A stretch of DNA of 64,000 nt from Desulfonatronospira thiodismutans ASO3-1. Its GTDB lineage: Bacteria; Desulfobacterota; Desulfovibrionia; Desulfovibrionales; Desulfonatronovibrionaceae. Where the stretch lies: assembly GCF_000174435.1 (NCBI RefSeq), contig NZ_ACJN02000002.1:248001-312000 (forward strand), given 5' to 3'. Below, one piece after another: positions 52,303 to 61,680 of the stretch. Both the position numbers and the translations under genes were made by a program. Each line of letters begins with the position of its first letter. Within the stretch, counting starts at the first letter, position 1. Below the pieces are notes generated by a model, which saw only the letters and a program-made list of their open reading frames with translations, ran no database searches and was not told the DNA's origin.

Positions 52303-52938
52303 TCAGCCAACAAACGCCACCGCCCGGACAGGCGAACCGTCGGCCTCGACAAAATGCAGCGGAAAACAGGCTATGGAGAATCCTGCCCGGGGCAACTGGT
52401 CCAGATTGGCCAGGTTTTCAATTATAATCATGTCCTTACCCAGGAGTATCCCGTGAATAAGAAAGGAAGTGTCTGCGGGGCCGTCCGCTGATATGGTATC
52501 AAAGCCGACACCCTTGAGTCCGGACTCGCTCAAACGGTGCGCCGCCTCGGGGCTTAAAACCGGATATCCTTCAAAATAGCCTGCAGTGCCCCACAACCTG
52601 GACCAACCGGTTCTGAACAAAACAAAATCCGCTGTTTTAATCATGTCCTCGTAAGGCGTCAGGTCCTGGGCGGCGATTTCCATTTGCTCCGGGGTGGCGT
52701 CAATGCATATCCCCTGTCCGTAAAAAGCCGAAATGGGCATGCGGTCCAGAGTTTTTCCCCTGTCCAGGATATGGGCCGGGGCATCCATATGGGTACCGGT
52801 GTGTGACATAAGGGATAGCTTCGTCTCCGCAAAGCCGTCCTTGTCCAGGTCAAACGGGCGCTCGAGCACCGGGGCATCAGTACCCGGATACACCGGCATG
52901 CCGGGCTCGATACGATGGCTGAGATCAATTATTTCCAT
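52303..52938 (-). CDS. Cyclase-family metal-dependent hydrolase (kynurenine formamidase-like)
   Basis: Protein of 211 residues. SHTGTHMDAPAHILDRGKTL carries the HTGTHxDxPxH metal motif. FRTGWSRLWG, VGFDTISAD and HGILLGKDMIIIENLANLDQ, LP are further family marks. The family hydrolyses N-formylkynurenine or other cyclic/amide substrates; the specific one is unknown. Complete, housekeeping-like. Confidence 0.9.
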   Translation of the reverse strand: MEIIDLSHRIEPGMPVYPGTDAPVLERPFDLDKDGFAETKLSLMSHTGTHMDAPAHILDRGKTLDRMPISAFYGQGICIDATPEQMEIAAQDLTPYEDMIKTADFVLFRTGWSRLWGTAGYFEGYPVLSPEAAHRLSESGLKGVGFDTISADGPADTSFLIHGILLGKDMIIIENLANLDQLPRAGFSIACFPLHFVEADGSPVRAVAFVG

Positions 52939-53211
52939 CTATTGCCTCAAGGACCCGGCCAGGTCCGCTCCAAGCCTCTGTGCCTGGGACACAACATTAT
53001 CTTCCTGTTTTACTTTGCCCCGGTCAAAAATACCATAAACCGGCAGCTCCCCTGTGATCTCGTATCCCAGGGCTTCAAGAGGAGCTCGCATGCCAGTTAC
53101 CGATTTCTGATTCTTAGATTCAATATCTGCGGATCTTCTTGACGTCTTTACAGTTTCTAAAACAGCAATCCGGGAAACAAAACGACTTGTTCCAGAGAAC
53201 AGATAAGTCAC
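52939..53211 (-). pseudogene. Flavodoxin-family protein, probable C-terminal remnant
   Basis: The second half (MRAPLEALGYEITGELPVYG, IFDRGKV, VVSQAQRLGADLAGSLR) matches the end of flavodoxin-like proteins. The first 40 residues lack the FMN phosphate loop. Either a truncated gene or an unusual short form. Its stop adjoins the cyclase start. Confidence 0.45.
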
Positions 53212-53513
53212 GCCTTGCGCACCCAGATATATTTATCCTTCCAGACAGTAATATACAAAAGTACCAGGGCAGGGTGCGCCCTTGGGCCGCACTCAAGGTA
53301 AACTGTTTTGCCCTGTGAAACTTCAATATCAATTACCGGCGACCGGCACCAGTCAATCTTCAGTTGAACCTTATGCGCGCCTGGATCTACATCTATTGCC
53401 ACCTCGGAGTCATTTCCAATTTCTGCAACTTCTTTCCCGTCAACAAGAATCCCGTAATTCCTGGCCCTGTCCACCCAGTGGGCCTTTATGCGCTTAACGG
53501 TTATCTGGGACAT
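53208..53513 (-). CDS. Small conserved hypothetical protein
   Basis: Protein of 101 residues from MSQITVKRIKAHWVDRARNY. A beta-rich domain (VDGKEVAEIGNDSEVAIDVD, PGAHKVQLKIDWCRSPVIDI) followed by a hydrophobic C-terminal segment (LVLLYITVW) that may touch the membrane. The family is known only as hypothetical. Overlaps the next frame by four bases. Confidence 0.6.
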   Translation of the reverse strand: MSQITVKRIKAHWVDRARNYGILVDGKEVAEIGNDSEVAIDVDPGAHKVQLKIDWCRSPVIDIEVSQGKTVYLECGPRAHPALVLLYITVWKDKYIWVRKA

Positions 53514-53545
53514 CGTCATACAACCCTCTGACAATTGAGTGCTCT

Positions 53546-53995
53546 TCAATTACTTGTGGAGGCATCCTTATGGGCAGGCTTGTGGCCCGGACTGGATACG
53601 GCATTGAACACAATGTCCAGGATATTCCTTCCATCCTGTCTTGTGTACTCAACCCGGTCCGCCATGTTTTTCACCAGGTGGATGCCCAGACCTCCCACCT
53701 CTCTATGCTGTACTGGCCTGCCTGTATCCGGATCAGGGCGTTTCAGCGGATCAAACGGAGCTCCGTGGTCCATGATCCTGATTTGAAAATCTCCGGAATC
53801 CTGCTCCCTGCATCCGGTCTGCACCTCCCCGCTGTCTGTTTCCGGGTAGGCGTAGTTTATAATATTCAACAGGACTTCTTCCAGGACCAGTTCGATCTTT
53901 TGCAGGACATCCCCGGGCATGCCCCGGACGCTGGCCTCTTTCAAGACAAACTCCTGAATGGGGTGCAGGCTTTCCCTGCGGGCGGGCATCTGCAT
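53546..53995 (-). CDS. Anti-sigma regulatory factor (RsbW-like histidine-kinase-type ATPase)
   Basis: Protein of 149 residues. N box VLEEVLLNIINYAYP, G1 RIMDHGAPFDPLKRP and G2 GGLGIHLVKNMADRVEY form a GHKL ATPase fold. It probably phosphorylates the STAS protein encoded 19 bases upstream in a partner-switching pathway. Start 53995 chosen after the STAS stop. Confidence 0.85.
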   Translation of the reverse strand: MQMPARRESLHPIQEFVLKEASVRGMPGDVLQKIELVLEEVLLNIINYAYPETDSGEVQTGCREQDSGDFQIRIMDHGAPFDPLKRPDPDTGRPVQHREVGGLGIHLVKNMADRVEYTRQDGRNILDIVFNAVSSPGHKPAHKDASTSN

Positions 53996-54014
53996 CCAGC
54001 TGAATCCCCTGGAA

Positions 54015-54344
54015 TCAGGCTGACTCAAGGGCCTGCTCCCGGGTATCATAGATGCTGAAAATGGATGCAAAGCCGGAGATTTCAAAAACCTCTTTGACCA
54101 TCCCCCTGAGACAGCAGAATACAAGGCCGCCCCCATTGGACCGCACTGTCTTGCCCACCGACAGGATGCCTCTCAATCCGGCGCTGCTTACGTACTCCAC
54201 TTCCTGCAGATCCACCACGATCCTGCTTTCATCCTTGACAAGCTCCAGACAGCTGGATTCAAACTCCTGGGCTGTGGTAGTATCCAGCCTGCCGCTGACA
54301 CTGATAACCAGAACCTGATCAACTTTTTTGGAATTAATTTCCAT
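54015..54344 (-). CDS. STAS-domain anti-anti-sigma factor
   Basis: Protein of 109 residues. VSGRLDTTTAQEFESSCLEL, IVVDLQEVEYVSSAGLRGIL with the phosphorylatable serine in SSAG, and VFEISGFASIFSIYDTREQA. Operon with the anti-sigma kinase. Target sigma factor or phosphatase not in the window. Confidence 0.92.
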   Translation of the reverse strand: MEINSKKVDQVLVISVSGRLDTTTAQEFESSCLELVKDESRIVVDLQEVEYVSSAGLRGILSVGKTVRSNGGGLVFCCLRGMVKEVFEISGFASIFSIYDTREQALESA

Positions 54345-54475
54345 TTTTCCCCCGCCCTGTAAAGATTAAACGGTTAAACACTGACCTGTCCGGTTCACCT
54401 GCAACACCACTTTGTGCTGCCGGCAGAAAAACATCTGTGCACAGGCAATACCGACATACAGACAGGCTTTCCGAG

Positions 54476-55528
54476 CTAAGGCATCAATGGAGCGGCATCA
54501 AGGCCCAGGTCCAGGTCATATCCGCTCATGAGGTTGGCATTGGCCACTGCCTGTCCCGATGCCCCGCGGCACAGGTTGTCGATACAGGAGACTATGATCA
54601 GCCTTCCTGTACGCTGGTCATGGACAAAACCCAGGTCGCAGAACATGGTCCCGCGCACCCACCTGGTCTCGGGCAGCACTCCCTCGGGCATTATGCGCAC
54701 CCAGGGACTGTCTTTGTAGAATTCTCTGTACGCCTTGCGTATCTCCTCGGTTTGAATGCTGCTTCTCAGATCAACATAACATGTGCTGAGAATTCCCCTG
54801 TTCATGGGCACCAGGTGCGGACTGAAGGAAAGACGCATGTCCCGGCCCGAGGCCAGGGAAAGCTCCTGCTCCATTTCAGGGGTATGCCTGTGGCTGCCCA
54901 GGCTGTAGGCCCTGAAGCTGTCGGCCACTTCGCAAAAGAGTGTGCCTGTTTTGGCTACCCGGCCTGCTCCGCTGGTGCCGGACTTGCTGTCGGCTATAAT
55001 GCCCTCTGCATGGAACAATTCTTTTTTAAGCCCCGGGTACAGGGCCAGGATAACAGAACTGGGATAGCAGCCGGGATTGGCCACCAGGTTCGCTGCAGCT
55101 ATCTGTTCCCTGTATATCTCGGGCAATCCGTACACAGCTTCTTTAAGCCTCTCTTGCCGGCCATGCTCCAGGCCATACCACGTTGCATACTCCCCGGGGT
55201 CTCGCAGGCGAAAATCAGCGCTTAGATCCACCACCCTGGAGCCTTGATCCAGAAAGGCTGCGGCCATATCCATGGCAGCCCCGTGGGGAACAGCAAGAAA
55301 TACAATTTCACAGTCCCTGGCCACTAGTTCCGGATCCGGAAAAGTAACAGCGATACTGCCTGACCTTGTCCCCTGCATGGCGGGAAAAAGCTCCTGCAAT
55401 GCCCTGCCCGCCTCGGAACGCGAAGTCACCGCCCCGATCTCAAAGCCGGGGTGGACGTTTAAAATCCGGATAAGCTCCATGCCGGTATACCCGGTAACCC
55501 CTACCACAGCCACATTTTTTTTCTGCAT
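54476..55528 (-). CDS. argC: N-acetyl-gamma-glutamyl-phosphate reductase
   Basis: Protein of 350 residues, cytoplasmic. NADPH-dependent reduction of N-acetylglutamyl phosphate to the semialdehyde in arginine synthesis. VVGVTGYTGMELIRIL is the dinucleotide fold, VANPGCYPS holds the catalytic cysteine, and SGTSGAGR and SLGSHRHTPEMEQEL are typical. Start 55528 has GGAGA eight bases upstream. Not clustered with other arg genes here. Confidence 0.95.
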   Translation of the reverse strand: MQKKNVAVVGVTGYTGMELIRILNVHPGFEIGAVTSRSEAGRALQELFPAMQGTRSGSIAVTFPDPELVARDCEIVFLAVPHGAAMDMAAAFLDQGSRVVDLSADFRLRDPGEYATWYGLEHGRQERLKEAVYGLPEIYREQIAAANLVANPGCYPSSVILALYPGLKKELFHAEGIIADSKSGTSGAGRVAKTGTLFCEVADSFRAYSLGSHRHTPEMEQELSLASGRDMRLSFSPHLVPMNRGILSTCYVDLRSSIQTEEIRKAYREFYKDSPWVRIMPEGVLPETRWVRGTMFCDLGFVHDQRTGRLIIVSCIDNLCRGASGQAVANANLMSGYDLDLGLDAAPLMP

Positions 55529-55854
55529 ATCAACTGTCTCCCCACCGCCCGAAACACGGTTTAATGTTTTGTTTTGCAAAGTTTAAAATAAGCATTATGT
55601 AAATGGCTCCAAGTGATGTCAATAAATGCCGGCCACAGGATATCGGGTCGCAATAAAATAAAAACTGCAATGTCGTGTTTGAGTGACAAAAACTCCATCC
55701 GGGGCTTTTCAGACATTGACTTGCCGGCAGGATTTACAATATATGGAAATTGATGCTGTTAATATTACGTCCTGCCAGGATAAAAATCATTCCCTGGCAA
55801 AATTTCAGTCCAGCATCACCCCTGTTCATTCCTCTACCCTGCAAGGAGGCAGAT
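55529..55854. other. Divergent intergenic region argC-lipoprotein
   Basis: It carries the promoters of argC (minus) and a small lipoprotein (plus). I see no confident boxes, ARG operator or repeat. Confidence 0.4.
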
Positions 55855-56052
55855 GTGAAATCCCTGTATCTTCTTTTTGCCCTTTTACTGGCCCTGGTGC
55901 TTTTTTTCGGCACTGCAGGCTGCGAAGATCCGACTGAAAATGAACCCCAGCCACAGGCAGAAGAACCGGCACCCGAAACTCCGGAAAGGGCTGACCCTGA
56001 CCCGGAAACTATGCCTGCGCCAGAAATACCAGATCCGGTGAATAACAACTGA
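55855..56052 (+). CDS. Small lipoprotein
   Basis: Protein of 65 residues. GTG start with AAGGAGG five bases upstream. Signal LYLLFALLLALVLFFGTAGC with lipobox GTAGC, then a short proline/glutamate-rich tail without a fold. Probably an outer- or inner-membrane anchored peptide of unknown use. Confidence 0.72.
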   Translation: MKSLYLLFALLLALVLFFGTAGCEDPTENEPQPQAEEPAPETPERADPDPETMPAPEIPDPVNNN

Positions 56053-56054
56053 GA

Positions 56055-57575
56055 TCAGTTAAAATCCTGATCACGCAGGGGCTCAAAGTCGGCCAGGTAT
56101 TCGTACCTGCCGCTGTGCAGGCCTTCCAGCAGATCCTGGGGAGCGCTCTGAAAAGTCTTTGTGCCCGGGGCCGTCTGCAATAGATCCCTGTCCACGGTGG
56201 GTATGAGGTTGTAATGCTGCCACCTGGCCACGTAATACCTGACTATCCCGGGCAACTCGCTGTATACTGTTACCTCAGGGTCGGGCACCCCAAAACTGGA
56301 CTTTTTCAGTTTGTCCACTGAGAGAATCTGGCTCTGGTAAAACTTGTCCATAAACATGACCTCCTGGGGCAGACGTCCGTCGTATCCCAGGGGCCGCAGC
56401 ATACGCAGAAAGAGCTTCAGGCTGTAGCCGCCCAGGCTGGCCATAGAGTAAGGCACGTGCACTGCCCTGGGCTTTTTGACACCCAGGGCGTTTTTTACCG
56501 CCAGCATGAGCCGGCTTAATTCCACCGGCTCCGGGTCCACAAAGTGGTAGGTCTGGCCTGTAAACTCTTCCCGGTTCTGCAGTACATGGTGAACAAAGGG
56601 AGCAATCTTTTCCGTGTGCGTGTAAGAATGACGTACGCCCGGTCTGGTCAGTAAAAACATCATGGACTGGGTGGCTATGGAAAACAGCAGGCGCTGAAAA
56701 CCCTGGATCTTGTGATCATGCTTGCCGTAAACCACGCCCAGACGGATTACTGTGCAGTCAAGTCCCCTGGTTTCGTGCAGATGTTTGAGGGTCATTTCCG
56801 CCATAAGCTTGGAACGGGGATAAAAAGGCATGGAAGTGGACAGGGGCAGGTACTCGTCCTCTGCGACATTTTCCCCCATGGGCTGCAAAGCGGCTGAACT
56901 GAAGTGGATAAAGGGAACCCTCAGGGCCATGGCCGCCCTGGCCAGATTGATGCTGCCCAGGTAATTTACTTCGTATGCCAGTTGCGGACCTCCATCCAGA
57001 GGAGGGATAGCGCAATTGACTATAAAATCCGGCCGGTATGTTTCCAGGTATGACTTTATATCTTCAGGTTCCCTAAGGCTCAGGCGCTTGCTGTTGGGGG
57101 CCAGGATCTCGTAGGCGTCACCGTGCTGTGACTTGAAGTAGTGCATCAAAGTCCCGCCTATAAGGCCCGAACCGCCCACTATCAGGCCCCGCCGCTTAAT
57201 CCTGCCCAGCTTTTTGCCCGCTTCTATTAGTTTTTGAAAAAGGCTTACCATATCCAGGAAAGACTCTTTTTCCTCACTTACAACCTGCTGGTAAAACATG
57301 CAGTGCCGGCACTTGGTGATGGTCTGGGCAAAGACTCCCTGCACGTTGCCCCCGCAGCAGGTGCCTGCCACCACCCAGCAGGACCTTCCGGCGTTTCGGC
57401 CTCCATGCACACCGTCCAGGCGCTTTTCTCTGGCCGCCGGACAGATATGCTCCTGATCCAGCCCCTGATCCGGGCCTCTTCCGCACTGCATGACTTCCCA
57501 GCAGTTCTGCTTATCCCTGTCAGGAGCAGGGGATATGCCGGGATCTGTCTTGTCTCTGACTGTTTCCTTGCTCAT
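56055..57575 (-). CDS. NAD-dependent epimerase/SDR protein with N-terminal two-CW domain
   Basis: Protein of 506 residues. Residues 20-110 have the cysteine-rich two-CW pattern (NCWEVMQCGR, CPAAREKRLDGVHGGRNAGR, SCWVVAGTCC, CRHCMFYQQV), known mainly from deltaproteobacterial chemoreceptors. The SDR domain follows (LIVGGSGLIGGTLMHYF, FIHFSSAALQ, YPRSKLMAE with YxxxK). The cysteine module may sense redox state or bind metal; substrate unknown. Confidence 0.8.
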   Translation of the reverse strand: MSKETVRDKTDPGISPAPDRDKQNCWEVMQCGRGPDQGLDQEHICPAAREKRLDGVHGGRNAGRSCWVVAGTCCGGNVQGVFAQTITKCRHCMFYQQVVSEEKESFLDMVSLFQKLIEAGKKLGRIKRRGLIVGGSGLIGGTLMHYFKSQHGDAYEILAPNSKRLSLREPEDIKSYLETYRPDFIVNCAIPPLDGGPQLAYEVNYLGSINLARAAMALRVPFIHFSSAALQPMGENVAEDEYLPLSTSMPFYPRSKLMAEMTLKHLHETRGLDCTVIRLGVVYGKHDHKIQGFQRLLFSIATQSMMFLLTRPGVRHSYTHTEKIAPFVHHVLQNREEFTGQTYHFVDPEPVELSRLMLAVKNALGVKKPRAVHVPYSMASLGGYSLKLFLRMLRPLGYDGRLPQEVMFMDKFYQSQILSVDKLKKSSFGVPDPEVTVYSELPGIVRYYVARWQHYNLIPTVDRDLLQTAPGTKTFQSAPQDLLEGLHSGRYEYLADFEPLRDQDFN

Positions 57576-57806
57576 AATTGATTCCTTGAGTTTTCATTAC
57601 GTCTGAGGCAGATTCTTTAGCGCATTGTTTTGCCGCAGGCAATGCCCCGGGGTTGATATGGTCTCTTCAAATCATTTGCCAATCCCTGGTTGTTCAGGCA
57701 TGATAGACTTGTGCAGCATGTTAACTTTTTTTCAATTAATCATTAACGGTTTCCCGGCCGTCTATTGTTTGTATCACATACGAGGTTTTTCACCCTGGGG
57801 AAGAGC

Positions 57807-59303
57807 ATGAAAGAAAAGCCAATTCTTGTTACCGGCGCATCGGGATATATCGGCAGCAGGCTTATTCCCATGCTGCTGTACAAGGGCTACCGGGTCAGGG
57901 GCATGGTCCGCTCCAGGCCCAGGCTTGACTGCAAAACCTGGATAAACCATCCCGCCCTGGAGGTTGTGGAGGCAGACCTCATGGACCCTGCGTCACTGGC
58001 AGGAGCTCTTGCGGGGTGCAGCGCTGCTTACTACCTTGTTCACTCCATGAGCCCCACCGTACAGGACTTTGCAGCCGCAGACCGGGAGGCGGCTGCCAAT
58101 ATGGCCCGCATGGCCGAACAGGCAGGTCTGCAAAGAATTGTTTACCTCAGCGGACTGGGCGAAGACCAGCCCAGCCTGAGCAAACACCTGCGTTCCCGGG
58201 CTGAAGTAGGCAGAATTCTTAAAAAAAGCAGCGTGCCCACAACAATATTTCGTTCTGCTGTGATCCTGGGGTCCGGCAGTGCTTCTTTTGAACTCATCCG
58301 CTTTCTCACCGAAAGGCTCCCGGTAATGCTCACTCCCGGATGGGTCCGCACCAGATCCCAGCCCATTGCTGTAAGCAACGTGGTGGAGTACCTGGCCGGA
58401 TGCCTGGAAAAGCCCCAGACCATGGGCGACACATTTGACATCGGCGGCCCGGACATCCTGAGCTACGAGGACCTGTTCCGGATATATGCCCAGGTAACCG
58501 GCCTGAACCGCAGGGTTATCATCAAGGTCCCTTTTCTCACTCCGGGACTTCTGGCCAGATGCGCCGAAAAAATAACTCCTGTACCCGCAACTCTGTCCCA
58601 GCCGCTCATTGAAGGCATGCGCAACACGGTTGTCTGCAAGGATCACCGCATACGGGAAATCATCCCCCAGAATCTGCTTACGGTACGCCAGGCTATGGTC
58701 AGGTCCATGCAGATTCTCTGCCGGGACCGCATTCAGGCCAGCTGGACCGGTGGAGAGCGCCCCAACCCTCCGGAATGGTACACCTGCGGAGATATTTATT
58801 TTGCCGCAGGCTCCAAGCTCAAGTCCTCATTCCGGGTGGTACTGAAAGGCGGATCCTATGATTTCTGGCCACTGGTGGAAAGCATTGGAGGTTTGCAGGG
58901 GTGGTACGGCACTGATGCCCTATGGAGAATCCGGGGTGTGCTGGACCGCCTGGCCGGGGGATATGGACTGCAGCATGGCCGTAGCCACCAGGAAAGACTC
59001 ATCACCGGGGAACTGGTGGATTTCTGGAGAGTCCTGGAGGTAAAGCCCCCCAAAGTGCTGCTTTTACTTTCTGAGATGAAACACCCTGGGGAGGCCATGC
59101 TGGAGTTTTATCTGCGCGACATTCCCGGAGGCCGGTTGGAAGTGGTGCTGACCGTGCAGTTTCTGCCCCGTGGGCTCGGGGGTGTCCTGTACTGGCATAT
59201 ATCCCGCAGGGTCCACAACCTGGTCATCAGGTCCATGCTCATAAATATGGTCCGGCAGTCAGGCTGCACCCTGCTTGAAGGCCCTGATATCACAGCCGGA
59301 TGA
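57807..59303 (+). CDS. SDR-family NAD(P)-binding protein with DUF2867 domain
   Basis: Protein of 498 residues. The N-terminal atypical SDR is PILVTGASGYIGSRLIPMLL, YYLVHSM, IVYLSGLGEDQ, ILGSGSASFELIRFLTERLP. The C-terminal DUF2867 domain (330-498) has KGGSYDFWPLVESIGGLQGW, FWRVLEVKPPKVLLLLSEMK. Start 57807. The next gene is a paralogue in the same direction, so a tandem duplication. Confidence 0.88.
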   Translation: MKEKPILVTGASGYIGSRLIPMLLYKGYRVRGMVRSRPRLDCKTWINHPALEVVEADLMDPASLAGALAGCSAAYYLVHSMSPTVQDFAAADREAAANMARMAEQAGLQRIVYLSGLGEDQPSLSKHLRSRAEVGRILKKSSVPTTIFRSAVILGSGSASFELIRFLTERLPVMLTPGWVRTRSQPIAVSNVVEYLAGCLEKPQTMGDTFDIGGPDILSYEDLFRIYAQVTGLNRRVIIKVPFLTPGLLARCAEKITPVPATLSQPLIEGMRNTVVCKDHRIREIIPQNLLTVRQAMVRSMQILCRDRIQASWTGGERPNPPEWYTCGDIYFAAGSKLKSSFRVVLKGGSYDFWPLVESIGGLQGWYGTDALWRIRGVLDRLAGGYGLQHGRSHQERLITGELVDFWRVLEVKPPKVLLLLSEMKHPGEAMLEFYLRDIPGGRLEVVLTVQFLPRGLGGVLYWHISRRVHNLVIRSMLINMVRQSGCTLLEGPDITAG

Positions 59304-59370
59304 TTTTTGATAACCTGATATTTTCCGGGCATTTTCATTAAAGCCTCAACTTTTTCCATTCAGGATACTT

Positions 59371-60886
59371 ATGACCGACAAACCCATTCTCGTAACCGGT
59401 GCCACTGGCTACATCGGAGGCAGGCTGATTCCTGTCCTGCTGGAAAAGGGCTTTCGCGTACGCGCAGTAGCCAGATCCCCAGTCAAGCTGTCATGCAGGC
59501 CCTGGGCCCGTGATCCGGGAGTGGAGAACGCAGTGGCGGATATGCAGGACCGCTCCTCCCTCATGCGGGCAGCCCGGGGGGTGCAGTGCGGCCTTTTTCC
59601 TGGTACACTCCATGAAAGCAGCGGTTCCCCAACAGGAAAATCTGGATCTGCAGGCAGCCAGAAGCATGTCCTTGGCAGCCGGCAGGGAAGGTCTGGACAG
59701 AATCATCTATTTAAGCGATCTGGGCGATGACCATGCCCGGGCCTCAAGGCACCTGCAGTCACGGGCCAGAGTCGGTCGCATCCTGCAGGCAGGCAGGACG
59801 CCTGTCACCATTTTGCGCTCTTCGGTTATTCTGGGCTCCGGAAGTGCAGCCTTCGAGCTAATCCGACATCTGGTACAGCGCCTGCCCGTAATGTTCGCCC
59901 CCCGCTGGGTGGACACCCTCTCCCAGCCCATCGCCGTGCAGAACGTGCTGGAATATCTGGCGGGCTGCTTAGAGAAGCCCGAGACCACAGGCAGGACCTT
60001 TGACATTGGAGGTCCGGACGTGGTCACCTATGCTGACCTGTTCAGGATATACGCCAGGGAGGCTGGTTTGAGAAGGCGCATCATCATAAGGGTCCCCGGG
60101 CTCACCTCGAAATTTCTGGCCCGCTTTGCGCATTTTCTTACACCTGTTCCGGCCAGTCTCGCGGAAACACTTATCGAAAGCATGCGGGACAAAGCTGTAT
60201 GCCGGGATCAGGAGATAAATAAAATTATTCCCCAGGAGCTTGCAAGCTGCAGCCAGGCCATGTCCCTGGCTCTGCACACAGTACACCAGGACCAGGTCCA
60301 GACCTGCTGGATGGACGCCGGACAGCTGCAGGCCCCGGAATGGATCATTCAGGAAGACCAGAACAGTGCCGGCTCCAGGATACTGGAGTACACCCAGACA
60401 GTCGAGCTTGAAGGAACAGCTGACAGGCTCTGGCCTCTCCTGGAGGAAATCGGGGGATCACGGGGCTGGTACGGAATGGATTTTTTGTGGCGTATCCGGG
60501 GGGATCTGGACCGTCTTGCGGGCGGGCCGGGACTTCGCCGGGGACGAAGGGATCAGTCCCGGCTGCTTGTGGGAGACGCTCTGGATTTCTGGAGGGTGCT
60601 GCGCTGTGAACCGCCCCACGTGCTTGTCCTGCTTTCTGAGATGAACCTCCCGGGAGAGGCCGTGCTGGAGTTCAGGCTCGTAAACACTGAACAGGACAGG
60701 GTGCGGCTTTTGCAGATCGCCAGGCTAAAGCCTTACGGCCTGCCGGGCCTGGTTTACTGGTATCTGACCTACCCCCTGCACGGACTGGTTTTCAGGAGCA
60801 TGCTTTTGAACATGGCCAGACGGTCCGGCCGCAGGGTGCTTTCAGGACCGCATGCTGTGGACAGGGACAGGCTTATTTCCGGTTGA
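59371..60886 (+). pseudogene. SDR/DUF2867 paralogue with one frameshift
   Basis: Starts ILVTGATGYIGGRLIPVLLE in one frame. After MRAARG the reading moves to a second frame (CSAAFFLVHSMKAAVPQQEN) and continues to 60886 with full similarity to the upstream gene. The shift is in a run of six G (59576-59581), where five would keep the frame. Recent mutation or sequencing error; the rest is intact. Confidence 0.85.
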
Positions 60887-60922
60887 AAATTTTTTGCGGG
60901 AGTACCCGATTATTTTTGGCGA

Positions 60923-61486
60923 CTAATCCGCATCCTTTATGCGGGAAAGTTCCTCTCTTACGTAGGGCAGGATATGCTCCACTATCCTGCGGGTTCCCTC
61001 TTCATTGGGATGCACGCCGTCGGGCAGGGTCAGCTCTGGATTATCGGGGATACCCGGAAGAAAGTCGGGAACAAAAGAGACCTGTCTGGCTGCAGAAATC
61101 TCACGGTATACAGTGTGAAACCCCTGGGCATACCCGGGATAAAAGCCCTGCAGGGACTCGAACCCTGCCAGAAGCACCCTGGCTCCAGAATCCAGGCAAA
61201 CCTCCACGATCCTGTCCAGATTTTGCTGCACCTCGCTTAAGGGCAGTTCCATGAAAAAATCATTGGGGCCAAGCTCCACTATAACTAAGTCCGGGCCATG
61301 CCTTAAAAGGCCGCTTGACCGCCTTAAACCGTCCAGGGTGGTATCCCCGGATACCCCGCCGTTTATCACCTTCACCTGCCAGCCCTCCTGGACAAGGGCC
61401 TCTTGCAGAAGGTCGGCAAAAGACTTTCCCGGGCCCAGCCCGTAACCTGCTGTAAGACTGTCTCCCAGCGCCAGAATAGTAATCAT
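60923..61486 (-). CDS. SGNH/GDSL-family esterase (TesA-like)
   Basis: Protein of 187 residues. Blocks ILALGDSLTAGYGLG (Ser), INGGVSGDTT (Gly), LGPNDFF (Asn), LPDGVHPNEEG (Asp-His). Hydrolyses short acyl esters or thioesters. No signal peptide from the chosen start 61486 (AAGGAGG upstream), so cytoplasmic, unlike periplasmic TesA. Confidence 0.9.
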   Translation of the reverse strand: MITILALGDSLTAGYGLGPGKSFADLLQEALVQEGWQVKVINGGVSGDTTLDGLRRSSGLLRHGPDLVIVELGPNDFFMELPLSEVQQNLDRIVEVCLDSGARVLLAGFESLQGFYPGYAQGFHTVYREISAARQVSFVPDFLPGIPDNPELTLPDGVHPNEEGTRRIVEHILPYVREELSRIKDAD

Positions 61487-61568
61487 GAATCCTCCTTGAT
61501 GTGACTTGCACAGGCGCGCTGTTGCTGTCACAAAAGTTTGTCATTTTATGAGTACGGCACGGCCTACT

Positions 61569-61590
61569 CCCCTCCTTGGTTAAGGAGGGG
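61569..61590. repeat. Palindrome CCCCTCCTT/AAGGAGGGG
   Basis: Perfect 9-bp arms with a four-base loop between the ATP-grasp gene and the esterase gene, followed by CCGGGGGTGG. Similar palindromes occur as dispersed intergenic repeats in many bacteria. It may terminate the ATP-grasp transcript. Confidence 0.6.
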
Positions 61591-61680
61591 CCGGGGGTGG
61601 TTCGTTCTAAATGACCACTTCTTTATCATTTTGTTCGCTGCCTCCATCCCGGACCGACCGGGCGAGACGCTTTTAATCTG

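Noticed and set aside
55680-55937. Frame overlapping the small lipoprotein start
   Set aside because: The signal-peptide frame with its own AAGGAGG is clearly better.
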